A program made the translations under genes and the position numbers. A model generated the notes under the pieces. That model did no database searches. It had not been told where the DNA came from and saw only the letters and a list, made by a program, of their open reading frames with translations. A DNA stretch of 23,735 bases from a virus. Below, one piece after another: positions 6,755-13,848 of this stretch; positions within the stretch are counted from its first letter, which is position 1, and every line of letters starts with the position of its first letter. Location of the stretch: the IMG/VR virus record IMGVR_UViG_3300012917_000012, positions 1 to 23,735 of that record. One strand, 5' to 3'.

Positions 6755-7035
6755 GCTGCCCTCGCTCGATGTTTTTTGGCTCTAGCTGTGACTGAATTAC
6801 CATGACCGTTTTCTTTCCAAGATACGAGTTGTCTTTCTTTCGCAAGACGTCTGCCTCTTTGCTTTCGAGTTAACAACGGAAGTCCATGTTCAAGCTGTTT
6901 TTCCCATCCGTCCGTGTTAACTCGCTCTTTTGTAATTTTCTTTATCTTGGTTGATGTTTGTGGACTGAGTTTTCCCATCCAAGGGGATACTTGCCCCACC
7001 GGGTCCTGAGGTTTCTTTAGTTTTTTGATTGTCAT
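6751..7035 (-). CDS. Basic hypothetical protein, 94 aa, overlapping the helicase end
   Basis: Not recognised. It is strongly basic, starting MTIKKLKKPQDPVG and ending RAKKHRARAA, with a middle segment NTDGWEKQLEHGLPLLTRKQ. It overlaps the C-terminal tail of the primase-helicase by 119 bases in another frame. GAGG six bases before its ATG and an ATGA junction with the exported protein support translation. The overlapped helicase tail is low in conserved residues, which leaves room for a second reading frame. Confidence 0.5.
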   Translation of the reverse strand: MTIKKLKKPQDPVGQVSPWMGKLSPQTSTKIKKITKERVNTDGWEKQLEHGLPLLTRKQRGRRLAKERQLVSWKENGHGNSVTARAKKHRARAA

Positions 7036-8539
7036 TACTAGCCTCTACGTAAGAATACGTGTTGGGGTTAAATAGGAGTCGACCAGCAGGTCCAGTTCGG
7101 CCACAGAATCTATTCTTTGAGATTGATATGTCTGTGGTGTTTCTGATGGTGTTATCGGCATTGGTCAAATCCCTTCTAAGGTCTATCCGAAGATCAGCAA
7201 CCTTAGCAGTATTGCGAGAGCTACGTGTTTGTTCGTTATCATTCACATGGCTACTAAAGATGAAGGAAAAATCTAGTTCTTTCACCATCATTTCTAATCG
7301 GTTGGTGAGGTAATCGAGAGCCTTCCTCTCATCTTCTCCTTGAAGACCGCTAACCCCCAGAGTAATACCATCACAGAAGATACGGCGACAGCCACGGGCA
7401 GTACGTAGAAACCGTATAGCATCCAGAAGTGTATCTGGATCCACACTCCCAAAGTGATTGTACAAGTGGTAACGGCCATCCGACGATATAGCTTTTCGGA
7501 CAGCAGCCATGATGTCAGCTTGTGAGAGATCAACTGCAGGAATGTGCGCGGGCCTATTGAGCTCAAGGCTAGCAATAGCCTGTAGATGTCTTCTTTTGGG
7601 TTCTTCGAGGAAGATGCTTGCGACATTTTCATCAGTCTCCTTTAAGAACTTATACTCAATGGCGTGCATGAACTCTGTTTTGCCCACGCCTTCCATTGCA
7701 GTAATAAGAACAGACTCCGATGTTCGGATACCATAAGTCATATCCGTTAATGTTTGCCACGGATACGGGAAACCGTACTGTAGATCAGTACTTAGTATTT
7801 CTTCGAACTCTTCAAAGGAAGAAACAATAGTATCAGGCAGGTAATTCTTGGAGTTCCACCAGATATGCTTTAACTCTGCCGTCTCACCTGCCTGTATGTA
7901 TTCATTCGGGTCTTTCCTCTTGGAGAGTTTTACTTGAAATACCCGGTTATAGTCGAAAAGCCGGGCAACTCTCCCCAGAGCTTCTTTGCCTGCTCTGTCG
8001 TTGTCAAAGCAGAGATATATTCTCTCGAAAGAGTCAACCCAGGATCGATCCAGAGCAACGTCCCCGTCTGCACTAGTACTACTACGGACGCTGACCACAG
8101 GAGAGTGGAGAGTTTGATAGAGGGATTGGGCATCTAGTTCTCCTTCACAGATAGTAACGAATTTGCTACTACCGGCCGAGAATTTATCACGACCAAATAA
8201 ACCAGCTTTAGCTATATCGCCTTCAGTTCTGAATTCCTTTTCCTCAATCTTTCTAATCTTATTTGCATTATTAGGATAAGGGAATATAATCTCAATAGGT
8301 TTACCATCACCATCGACCTTAGTCTTGGTGCCGTAGAATTGCATCGTCTCTCTTGTTACGCCACGCCAAGGAACATATTCGTATGTATATTCCTTGGTAT
8401 TGGCCGAGGTCCCATGGCGTTCACTCGGAAAATATGTTTGGCAAGAGAAACAGAATCCATGACCGTCGTCCCAAATACACTTAGCATCTGAAGAACCACA
8501 ACGGTCACAGGGAATGTGTTGTTCAATAATTGTACTCGT
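6917..8539 (-). CDS. Primase-helicase (T7 gp4/Twinkle-like), probable ACG start
   Basis: The protein synthesises primers and unwinds DNA ahead of the polymerase. Domains in order on a 540-residue reading: zinc-binding primase ribbon C11-x2-C14 and C30-x2-C33; Toprim fold with EGELDA (about 132) and CFDNDRAG (about 177-184); SF4 helicase with Walker A AMEGVGKT (K287), a Walker B-like RIFCDGIT, IFSSH and an arginine-rich end motif KNRFCGRTGPAGR. Length fits T7 gp4 (566). No ATG, GTG or TTG exists between the in-frame TAA at 8542-8540 and ATG 8344. GGAGG lies five bases before ACG (8539), which would read MSTIIEQHIPC. Starting at 8344 gives a 475-residue form without the zinc domain, like T7 gp4B. 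Confidence 0.88.
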   Translation of the reverse strand, partial: TSTIIEQHIPCDRCGSSDAKCIWDDGHGFCFSCQTYFPSERHGTSANTKEYTYEYVPWRGVTRETMQFYGTKTKVDGDGKPIEIIFPYPNNANKIRKIEEKEFRTEGDIAKAGLFGRDKFSAGSSKFVTICEGELDAQSLYQTLHSPVVSVRSSTSADGDVALDRSWVDSFERIYLCFDNDRAGKEALGRVARLFDYNRVFQVKLSKRKDPNEYIQAGETAELKHIWWNSKNYLPDTIVSSFEEFEEILSTDLQYGFPYPWQTLTDMTYGIRTSESVLITAMEGVGKTEFMHAIEYKFLKETDENVASIFLEEPKRRHLQAIASLELNRPAHIPAVDLSQADIMAAVRKAISSDGRYHLYNHFGSVDPDTLLDAIRFLRTARGCRRIFCDGITLGVSGLQGEDERKALDYLTNRLEMMVKELDFSFIFSSHVNDNEQTRSSRNTAKVADLRIDLRRDLTNADNTIRNTTDISISKNRFCGRTGPAGRLLFNPNTYSYVEASNDNQKTKETSGPGGASIPLDGKTQSTNINQDKENYKRAS

Positions 8540-9346
8540 TTAATCCTCCAGTTTGGTATAGCAATAGTATTTTCGATTAAGACTACTACGGCTGGAAATA
8601 GTCATGGGTTGAAATAAATAGCCTCCATCAATCTGTGGTTCCCAAAATTCAGGAATACCGATATACATGTAGGCTTCATCACTACGGGTTATACGTTCAA
8701 CATGACCATCGTTGTAGGTTTTTCTCAATGGCATTTCCAATGCAACACGTCTCCGTTTAAACACTTTACCATTTTCCATGAATTTGTCAAGAGAATAAAA
8801 ATGGTTAGCGGGAACGCTCCATAGTTCTCCGATGATCTTAGCCCAATGATCATACCTATTGCGGGATCTATTGTCTTCGACCCATTCGGTAGTAGTTAGT
8901 TGGTCTTTCTTGGGGAGGGCAATGATGAGCGGAGCGCTCACACAGATGGGAGGAGTCGGAAGTGGTTCTCTTTTCTTTTTAGGAAGAGACATAGTATAGG
9001 CAAAGCCGAGAAATACTCTTTCTTTCCCTCTTGTTGTAAACACTTCTTCTGGGATGCTGATTGTCCCGTGTTGGTCGTCATTTTCTTGGGTGGGGATTTC
9101 CGGGGGATCAGGCATACGTTTCCAACAATGAAACTGGGCCTCGGTGAATGCCGTGGCCACTAAAGTAGAACCACCGGAGGATAGAATATTGTGGTATTTT
9201 CTTCCTCTCTGTAAATCATCAATTACAAATAAATTATGACGGTCACAACGTGCCAACTCCGGTGCATCGGATGTGTATTCAGTCTCCTCTGCAATCTTGG
9301 CCAACCAGTCTTTGTCTATTTTCTTGCTGACGTACGGAATGTGCAT
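8540..9346 (-). CDS. Hypothetical protein, 268 aa (possible gamma-glutamylcyclotransferase-like fold)
   Basis: Not firmly recognised. The segment NLFVIDDLQRGRKYHNIL (residues about 39-56) followed by LVATAFTEAQFHCW, and later EAYMYIGIPEFWEPQIDGGY, recall the 'YGxLxxGxxNH' start and 'A-x-V/M-Y' strand of AIG2/gamma-glutamylcyclotransferase-like proteins; this is weak. The middle has proline-rich KKKREPLPTPPICVSAPLII. It overlaps the 68-residue gene by 31 bases. Its stop codon lies in the reading frame of the primase-helicase and immediately before that gene's likely ACG start. Confidence 0.6.
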   Translation of the reverse strand: MHIPYVSKKIDKDWLAKIAEETEYTSDAPELARCDRHNLFVIDDLQRGRKYHNILSSGGSTLVATAFTEAQFHCWKRMPDPPEIPTQENDDQHGTISIPEEVFTTRGKERVFLGFAYTMSLPKKKREPLPTPPICVSAPLIIALPKKDQLTTTEWVEDNRSRNRYDHWAKIIGELWSVPANHFYSLDKFMENGKVFKRRRVALEMPLRKTYNDGHVERITRSDEAYMYIGIPEFWEPQIDGGYLFQPMTISSRSSLNRKYYCYTKLED

Positions 9347-9522
9347 CGTGGTAACTCCGGATTTGAACCTAAAAATCTAACGTATTTAGTTCCACTATTA
9401 TTTATTTCGTGTTGAGGATAACCATCTCGAAGTAATGTTTGTTCGAGTGTTTCACCTGTCAGAGGTAAATATGGTTTAGGAAATCCGTATCTCCATCCAG
9501 AAGGAGGATCATATAATAACAT
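9316..9522 (-). CDS. Small conserved-looking phage protein, 68 aa
   Basis: The start MLLYDPPSGWRYGFPKPYLP, followed by TLEQTLLRDGYPQHEI, resembles small proteins I have seen beside replication genes in other phages; no function is known to me. AAAGGA precedes the ATG. It is the first gene after hairpin array 9538-9641, whose nearest stem ends about 16 bases upstream of the start. Confidence 0.6.
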   Translation of the reverse strand: MLLYDPPSGWRYGFPKPYLPLTGETLEQTLLRDGYPQHEINNSGTKYVRFLGSNPELPRCTFRTSARK

Positions 9523-9537
9523 ATTAATATCCTTTCA

Positions 9538-9641
9538 GCAACTCGCAACAAGAGTTGCAGTTAATAGTGCCCCCGACCAAGTGTGTGGTTAATGGTCGGG
9601 GGCTAGTACTCGATTGGTGTGAGGGATACAACCGAGTACTA
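9538..9641 (-). other. Three-hairpin RNA array in intergenic gap (element C)
   Basis: Three perfect stems fill the gap: GCAACTC/GAGTTGC (9538-9544/9552-9558); an 11-bp GC-rich stem GCCCCCGACCA/TGGTCGGGGGC (9569-9579/9593-9603); and TAGTACTCG/CGAGTACTA (9604-9612/9633-9641), which contains the stop codon of the 456-residue gene. None is followed by a T-run on the leftward strand, so they are not ordinary rho-independent terminators. They may protect or separate the two halves of the transcript or control the next gene. Confidence 0.65.
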
Positions 9642-11009
9642 TCTCATAGTGAATTTCTTCTGTTGGGTAATAATAGTCGGAGGCTCAGCTAATGATTTAG
9701 GAGTAGGTTCTGTGAGCGCTTCGATTGCAGCTTCTTGGCGAAAGAGAGCGTAACACAAATCACGAATTAGTTTGGAAGCAGCAGTGGGATTTTCTTTAAT
9801 CAATGTAGTACGATGCTCTTCCTTCGGTCCTCCGAATACTTTCATACCAGTTTCAAGAGTCCACCCAGTTTCATCCCAGAATGTCGGAGATGCCTTTTCA
9901 TTCTTCTCCATTTCTTCCGGAGACATAACTTGCTGAGTGTTAACGTCAATAGCGCTAACAAATTTCAACAGTTTGTCTTTCATCACATCGTTGAGGATTT
10001 GCGGTGGATCCGTAGTAGTGCTAGGCGATATGGGATCTTGAGCAGCGAGGTGTTTCGATGTACGGATGTTCCATCCTTGTTGTCTGGCATTATCAACCAT
10101 GTTCGGGAGAATAGACACCCATGGTCTGCTGTTCTTCCATCCTGGAGGTTCGTCACGTCCATGATATTTTTTGTACAAGGCTTTCATATCATTAGCCTTG
10201 ATAATATTAGCTGGCATTTGTCCTTCATACAGGACGGTGGACGAAGTGTTTGTAGTATCGTCGATCTTGTTTCCAGTTGCAGTCCTTGCAGCCGCTGCAC
10301 TCGTGCCACTCATCAACGACGTTCTTCCCTTGCGTCCAGAAGGAGGGTCAGCTTTCTTTTCCTCCCATCCACAAGTATCGTTAGTAAAACCCCATGAATA
10401 ATCATGGGAGTCTTTCGCTGCAAAGTAGACGAAACCACCATCACCTGGACACAAGATGGCAACAGAGATTTCTTTGTCATAGTTTTCGATGTCTGTTTGA
10501 AAGACTGGGCGTTTAATCTTGTCTAAGAATTTTGTAATGTCTGCCCCAGAGTCTTCCCATTTTTCTTGTATCTTGGGATTTAAATATTGATCGCAGAATA
10601 GATACGGTCGTCCTTCAGGCGAGGTGTTGGTCTCTAGTGCGGGAAATTCGCCGTCGATGAATGCCAGACACTTAGGTATAACATTGGTGCCTTCGGTATC
10701 TTCAATCAAAATGATTGGTTGAATGTTAGGATGTTCAGAGTCTTTTTCAGGATCTAGTGTTACGCTGTTAGCCTCCTTGCCGAGTATGACAATCTTATCA
10801 ACGTCTTTGTTTTCTTCCGTTTGAAGGAAACGTTTGATACCATCGGCAGTAGCACCTTCAGCGGCCATGTCGTATAGGATTTCGCCATTCTGGACGAATG
10901 CGAAACCTACCCAAGAATTATACTTGGCAGCCGCTCGGGCCAAGTAGTCGTCTGGCGGTAAGTTGCCTTTGTTGGCATAGATCAAACAAGTCCGGCTAAC
11001 AGTCGACAT
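9639..11009 (-). CDS. Hypothetical protein, 456 aa
   Basis: Not recognised. The N-terminus (RTCLIYANKGNLPPDDYLAR, then WVGFAFVQNGEILYDM) slightly recalls class II amidotransferase-type Ntn folds, but the Cys is residue 8 rather than 2, so this is only a possibility. A middle segment SVAILCPGDGGFVYFAAKD is followed by a Ser/Thr/Ala-rich linker (SLMSGTSAAAARTATG). The C-terminal 200 residues are Pro- and Lys-rich. AAAGGCG precedes the ATG by ten bases, and the membrane-protein gene ends five bases upstream, so the two are likely co-translated. Confidence 0.65.
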   Translation of the reverse strand: MSTVSRTCLIYANKGNLPPDDYLARAAAKYNSWVGFAFVQNGEILYDMAAEGATADGIKRFLQTEENKDVDKIVILGKEANSVTLDPEKDSEHPNIQPIILIEDTEGTNVIPKCLAFIDGEFPALETNTSPEGRPYLFCDQYLNPKIQEKWEDSGADITKFLDKIKRPVFQTDIENYDKEISVAILCPGDGGFVYFAAKDSHDYSWGFTNDTCGWEEKKADPPSGRKGRTSLMSGTSAAAARTATGNKIDDTTNTSSTVLYEGQMPANIIKANDMKALYKKYHGRDEPPGWKNSRPWVSILPNMVDNARQQGWNIRTSKHLAAQDPISPSTTTDPPQILNDVMKDKLLKFVSAIDVNTQQVMSPEEMEKNEKASPTFWDETGWTLETGMKVFGGPKEEHRTTLIKENPTAASKLIRDLCYALFRQEAAIEALTEPTPKSLAEPPTIITQQKKFTMR

Positions 11010-11014
11010 GGTAT

Positions 11015-11506
11015 TTACGCCTTTCCGGTTAAGATCGAGGATAGTTGTTTGATTGGTTGCACAGTCGCTGACATTTTTTCAGTAAACTTGTTCGCCGTGT
11101 CAGCGGATAAGCGACCAAGTGTACGACGTTTACGTTCATGTACGTTAGGTCTGGGTGATAAATCTCCTCGTTCGAGTTCAAGCGCCATTTCCAAATTCTT
11201 AGCCATTCGACGCCTGTCTCTTTTTGTGAGCTTTCCTTTGGTGACCCAATCTCGAAGAAGATCATCTACTTCTTCCGCTAGCTCATAGTTTCTTGCCCTT
11301 TTACTCATGGATTTCCCCCGCAGTATCCACCATTTCCATACTAGACGCTTATGTCTAAGGTACAGAAAGATGATCATCCCGAGGGGTAGAAAGAAGTAGC
11401 CTGCAATAATAGTTAATATTGCAATGCACACAGATAACACAGAGTTATCCATTACCCATGTAATAAACTGAGACGTATCAAAGAGACGAACGATAGTCTC
11501 GTACAT
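11015..11506 (-). CDS. Membrane protein with basic cytoplasmic domain, 163 aa
   Basis: One or two membrane segments occupy residues about 22-51 (SVLSVCIAILTIIAGYFFLP then LGMIIFLYL), followed by RHKR, a positive anchor. The remaining 110 residues are a charged helical domain with YELAEEVDDLLRDWVTKGKL and basic patches. The N-terminal part has no signal-peptidase site. GGAG lies eight bases before the ATG, directly after the first hairpin of element D. An internal ATG at 11308 after a G-rich stretch could give the soluble domain alone. Function unknown; a membrane anchor for its 456-residue neighbour is an inference from linkage. Confidence 0.65.
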   Translation of the reverse strand: MYETIVRLFDTSQFITWVMDNSVLSVCIAILTIIAGYFFLPLGMIIFLYLRHKRLVWKWWILRGKSMSKRARNYELAEEVDDLLRDWVTKGKLTKRDRRRMAKNLEMALELERGDLSPRPNVHERKRRTLGRLSADTANKFTEKMSATVQPIKQLSSILTGKA

Positions 11507-11521
11507 GTTTCACTCCATTAG

Positions 11522-11780
11522 CTTATTCTGGTGATATCCAGGTTTCATGTGGATATCATGAGAATAAGTTGCCCCTCAGTACCAAAGAGCAAGCTAAGAT
11601 ACTGAGGGGCGAGGCCCAGAGAGTCACCGGGGGTCACAGGGGAAGCGCTCTCTGAGCTTTAAAACCAACCGCGAGCCACGCTGGGGTGCAGCTCACATCC
11701 GACATCCTTACGGATGCATCACCTGTGGTCCACACAGTGAATGAACGGTTGGAAAACCCTATGCTTACAACATAGGGTTT
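11522..11780 (-). ncRNA. Structured RNA element between genes (element D)
   Basis: About 260 bases without a gene are almost fully paired. Helices: CTTATTCT/AGAATAAG (11522-11529/11561-11568) continued by TGATATCC/GGATATCA (11532-11539/11551-11558); an 11-bp GCCCCTCAGTA/TACTGAGGGGC (11571-11581/11600-11610); CAGAGAG/CTCTCTG (11617-11623/11648-11654); CCAACCG/CGGTTGG (11665-11671/11746-11752) closing a branched domain that holds CATCC/GGATG (11703-11707/11712-11716); and a 10-bp stem 11754-11763/11771-11780. Leftward, the CATCC hairpin is capped by GTAA, a GNRA tetraloop, which favours transcription on this strand. It ends about 15 bases before the membrane-protein gene. No known riboswitch core was recognised. 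Confidence 0.65.
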
Positions 11781-11964
11781 ATTTCGAGATTAATACTTTA
11801 ATCAGTAGTTTTGCATTAGCTACTAGGGCTAGATGCTCAATACGTTTTTGTTGTAGTTCTTGTCTGTGTACGAAACACAACCAAGGATGTTTTGTATTCG
11901 TATTAAACGGTTGAATTAGTTTTGTTTTGTGGCAACCAGGGACTTTACATACGCGCCATGCCAT
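11779..11964 (-). CDS. Small zinc-finger-like protein, 61 aa
   Basis: Residues 1-35 read MAWRVCKVPGCHKTKLIQPF and then WLCFVHRQEL, giving C6-x4-C11 ... C-x2-H, a likely metal site. The rest is a basic helical tail. AGGAGG at 11975-11980 lies ten bases before this ATG. The longer TTG frame from 12042 is the shifted reading of the overlapping membrane peptide gene and is not supported. The stop codon falls in the last stem of element D. Confidence 0.6.
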   Translation of the reverse strand: MAWRVCKVPGCHKTKLIQPFNTNTKHPWLCFVHRQELQQKRIEHLALVANAKLLIKVLISK

Positions 11965-11968
11965 CCTA

Positions 11969-12079
11969 TCATCGCCTCCTATTATCCCAAAATAGGGAGT
12001 AAATGAACAAAGCAATAGCAACCACAATAATTGTGAGGACAAGTTCCACTTTCATGTGTGGATGAAGCTCATCAATCAT
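11969..12079 (-). CDS. Single-span membrane peptide, 36 aa
   Basis: The peptide has a short soluble start (MIDELHPHMK), one hydrophobic segment (LVLTIIVVAIALFIYSLFW, residues about 13-31) and a positive end DNRRR. This fits a small inner-membrane protein with the C-terminus in the cytoplasm. The ATG overlaps the preceding stop as ATGA. A holin-like or host-interaction role is possible, but nothing specific shows it, and no lysozyme is next to it. Confidence 0.55.
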   Translation of the reverse strand: MIDELHPHMKVELVLTIIVVAIALFIYSLFWDNRRR

Positions 12080-12315
12080 GTGCATCTGAGTTTCTCCCTT
12101 GCCCATTCATAAACATCTAAGAAATCCACATCGCAATGCATACATATTATTTTAAATATACGGGGTCTAGTTTTAAACAAATGAGAAACAATAGAAGCTA
12201 TTGCCAGTTCTATTTTATTAATTTCTGGGATATCTAGATCAATAGGCTGTGGTCTACGTTCTTCTTTAGGTGTTGCATCAAATACAATAGGCTTTTCATT
12301 GCGTTCACGTACCAT
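12076..12315 (-). CDS. Hypothetical protein, 79 aa
   Basis: Not recognised. The N-terminal third is charged and Pro-rich (PKEERRPQPIDLDIPE) and is followed by helical LAIASIVSHLFKTRPRIFKI and ICMHCDVDFLDVYEWAREKL with two close Cys. GGAG eight bases before ATG 12315 fixes the start. The much longer frame from 12585 runs through the exported-protein gene in another frame and through a perfect 12-bp hairpin, and is rejected. Confidence 0.55.
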   Translation of the reverse strand: MVRERNEKPIVFDATPKEERRPQPIDLDIPEINKIELAIASIVSHLFKTRPRIFKIICMHCDVDFLDVYEWAREKLRCT

Positions 12316-12334
12316 TGGGATGTTCTCCGTAATA

Positions 12335-12364
12335 ATATGCCCAGCACAGATATGCTGGGCATAT
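12335..12364 (-). other. Perfect 12-bp stem-loop between genes
   Basis: ATATGCCCAGCA (12335-12346) and TGCTGGGCATAT (12353-12364) are exact complements around a 6-base loop. The stem sits between the stop of the exported protein (12407) and the ribosome site of the 79-residue gene. No T-run follows on the leftward strand, so it may be a translation or stability element, or a weak terminator. Confidence 0.55.
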
Positions 12365-12406
12365 GATTGTACAGCACTGCACCCCATAGGATGCAGGACT
12401 TTACAA

Positions 12407-12646
12407 TCAGTAGTAACAGTAATATGCCTGACCATTAGGTCGATAGCATATCTGTTTATTACGTCCACCCCATTCACGATATTCTTCGTACAGATTACGT
12501 GGACGCTGGTATGTGGGTGGGTATTCACGTGTAACAGGACCAGGACCACGCCACTCCCATTGGTATCCATTCCAGTAATACCCACGCTGTTGTGCTAATA
12601 TGGGATTAGATATTAACACAAACAACAGTGTTAATGTTGTTCGCAT
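12407..12646 (-). CDS. Small exported aromatic-rich protein, 79 aa
   Basis: The signal peptide is clear: MRTTLTLLFVLISNPILA with likely cleavage before QQR. The mature part of about 61 residues is rich in Tyr, Trp, Pro and Arg (GYYWNGYQWEWRGPGP) with two Cys near the end (CYRPNGQAYYCYY), perhaps a disulfide. Such a protein should act in the periplasm or outer envelope. It is the second exported product in the leftward genes, the other being at 6380-6754; the two are not visibly related. The start follows GGTGATGC; the site is weak. Confidence 0.55.
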   Translation of the reverse strand: MRTTLTLLFVLISNPILAQQRGYYWNGYQWEWRGPGPVTREYPPTYQRPRNLYEEYREWGGRNKQICYRPNGQAYYCYY

Positions 12647-12649
12647 GCA

Positions 12650-12982
12650 TCACCATGGTACAGGTTTGGGTTTAAGTGCTTCAAGATCGCGGATAAACCT
12701 GTTATATCCGCCATCTCCATTATACCTACGATCTGGATTAGGGATTTCACGATCTTCATCCAGGTATGCAGGCAGTGTCCAGTTACGCAAGATTTCACAG
12801 TATCGATCGGCATTGGTCCTGTCATCAGGATCAATTCCATAGACATTAATCAAATACTTACGCCTGTATCCCTCCTGAAAATCAGGAGGAGTGTATATAT
12901 TTCGTATATTATTACGTCTAATCACTCGGTGACACACACAATCACCGAGTGGACATGCCGGACACCCCCGTATCTTTCTCAT
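12650..12982 (-). CDS. Hypothetical protein with Cys cluster, 110 aa
   Basis: The N-terminus GCPACPLGDCVCH clusters four Cys and a His, as in a metal-binding knuckle. The rest is charged and Tyr/Arg/Asn-rich (YGIDPDDRTNADRYCEILRN). The start at 12982 has only a G-rich upstream stretch and overlaps the preceding gene by 41 bases. Two perfect hairpins lie inside the coding sequence, 12923-12951 (10 bp) and 12871-12889 (8 bp, 3-base loop). Function unknown. Confidence 0.55.
   Translation of the reverse strand: MRKIRGCPACPLGDCVCHRVIRRNNIRNIYTPPDFQEGYRRKYLINVYGIDPDDRTNADRYCEILRNWTLPAYLDEDREIPNPDRRYNGDGGYNRFIRDLEALKPKPVPW
12871..12951 (-). other. Pair of perfect hairpins at a gene junction
   Basis: CACTCGGTGA/TCACCGAGTG (12923-12932/12942-12951) has a 9-base loop and begins at the stop codon of the 90-residue Cys-rich gene. 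CCTCCTGA/TCAGGAGG (12871-12878/12882-12889) has a 3-base loop, and on the leftward strand buries an AGGAGG. Both lie within the reading frame of the 110-residue gene. They may be RNA signals embedded in the coding region. Confidence 0.45.
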
Positions 12983-13214
12983 GCTGCATCCCCCACAATA
13001 GTTTTAAATTCTTGTAATCAAGGATGAATACGTCATCATCATGAATACAAGTTATTAATGCGATTGCAGGTACTTGGTAGTTTGGCGGACCGATGTATGG
13101 TGCACAGGCAAGGTAGCCTTTATACCTTTGCTGTACGCAATAGCCATGCAACACACAGTCAAGCTTATGATGACAAGTCCAGATATCGTCATGTGTCAGC
13201 CTCGCTTTGCACAT
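12942..13214 (-). CDS. Cys-rich hypothetical protein, 90 aa, paralogue of the 15976-16170 product
   Basis: The sequence shows several Cys and His in the first 40 residues (CHHKLDCVLHGYCV, then YLACAPY), followed by GPPNYQVPAIALI. The block PNYxVPAI also occurs after the Cys cluster of the 64-residue protein at 15976-16170, so the two form a small family of probable metal-binding proteins. AGGTGA precedes the ATG. No function is known to me. Confidence 0.6.
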   Translation of the reverse strand: MCKARLTHDDIWTCHHKLDCVLHGYCVQQRYKGYLACAPYIGPPNYQVPAIALITCIHDDDVFILDYKNLKLLWGMQHEKDTGVSGMSTR

Positions 13215-13222
13215 TCATTCAC

Positions 13223-13663
13223 CTATTTCCATGAGATTGTACCTTTAGTAAAGTGACTCATGGCAATCACCTTACTACCGTAGGTTATTGAGACTCGCTC
13301 AGTCCCACAGAGATTATCAAACTCAGTAAACCAATGGATTTCATTTGCACTAAAGCCAGTAAAGACTCTACGCACGTGACGCAATGGAGTATCAATCAAT
13401 ACAACCGAGTATTCATTCTTCTGATCTTTAATAGCAACACGCCATGACTCAACGCGTTCAATCATTGGTTTAGTCATGGTAGATGTATGTTTGTTTTTAT
13501 TTAACCACAATCGTGATCGAGCTGGCAAAGCAGTAATAGGATTAATGTTTCTTCCTAATCCAATAGCAGCTTTTAATGCACTATCTGGACTATCGTCGTA
13601 ACTATGCGAAGTTTTCTTAAGATATGCACGTCTCATCCCTGATTTACGTGGACGTTTAGCCAT
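13223..13663 (-). CDS. Basic hypothetical protein, 146 aa
   Basis: Not recognised. The first 65 residues are basic (MAKRPRKSGMRRAYLKK) with LKAAIGLGRNINPITALPAR, and the second half looks like a beta-rich domain (SWRVAIKDQKNEYSVVLIDT, HVRRVFTGFSANEIHWFTEF). The charge suggests nucleic-acid contact, as inference only. GGGAGG seven bases before the ATG is a strong site, and the start shares a base with the previous stop (TAATG). Confidence 0.6.
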   Translation of the reverse strand: MAKRPRKSGMRRAYLKKTSHSYDDSPDSALKAAIGLGRNINPITALPARSRLWLNKNKHTSTMTKPMIERVESWRVAIKDQKNEYSVVLIDTPLRHVRRVFTGFSANEIHWFTEFDNLCGTERVSITYGSKVIAMSHFTKGTISWK

Positions 13664-13836
13664 TACCTAACCTCCCATTGGTTAGTAATTTCATTAGGTA
13701 ATAGGGTATAACACGCGGTCAGTTGTTTCTTATTAGTCAATGGAACAATTCTATGAAAATTAAACAAGTTTGATAGTTTCCATATACCATATCCTTTTGA
13801 AGCAGGATCATAGGCGTATAAAACATAATGTTCCAT
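13663..13836 (-). CDS. Small hypothetical protein, 57 aa
   Basis: Not recognised. The sequence MEHYVLYAYDPASKGYGIWK, then LFNFHRIVPLTNKKQLTACY, reads like a compact alpha-beta fold. GGGGAG lies six bases before the ATG, and it is joined to the next gene as TAATG. Confidence 0.6.
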   Translation of the reverse strand: MEHYVLYAYDPASKGYGIWKLSNLFNFHRIVPLTNKKQLTACYTLLPNEITNQWEVR

Positions 13837-13848
13837 TACCATCTCCCC

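Noticed and set aside
9538-9641. Ordinary rho-independent terminators
   Set aside because: The stems lack a following T-run on the leftward strand, and genes continue leftward without another visible promoter.
9813-10397. Rightward 194-aa frame
   Set aside because: It lies wholly inside the 456-aa leftward gene, has no ribosome site, and its Ser/Arg/Phe-rich composition is typical of a shadow frame.
12436-12585. Upstream extension of the 79-aa gene to a 169-aa protein starting at 12585
   Set aside because: It overlaps the exported-protein gene in another frame and crosses a perfect 12-bp hairpin; a good ribosome site marks ATG 12315 instead.
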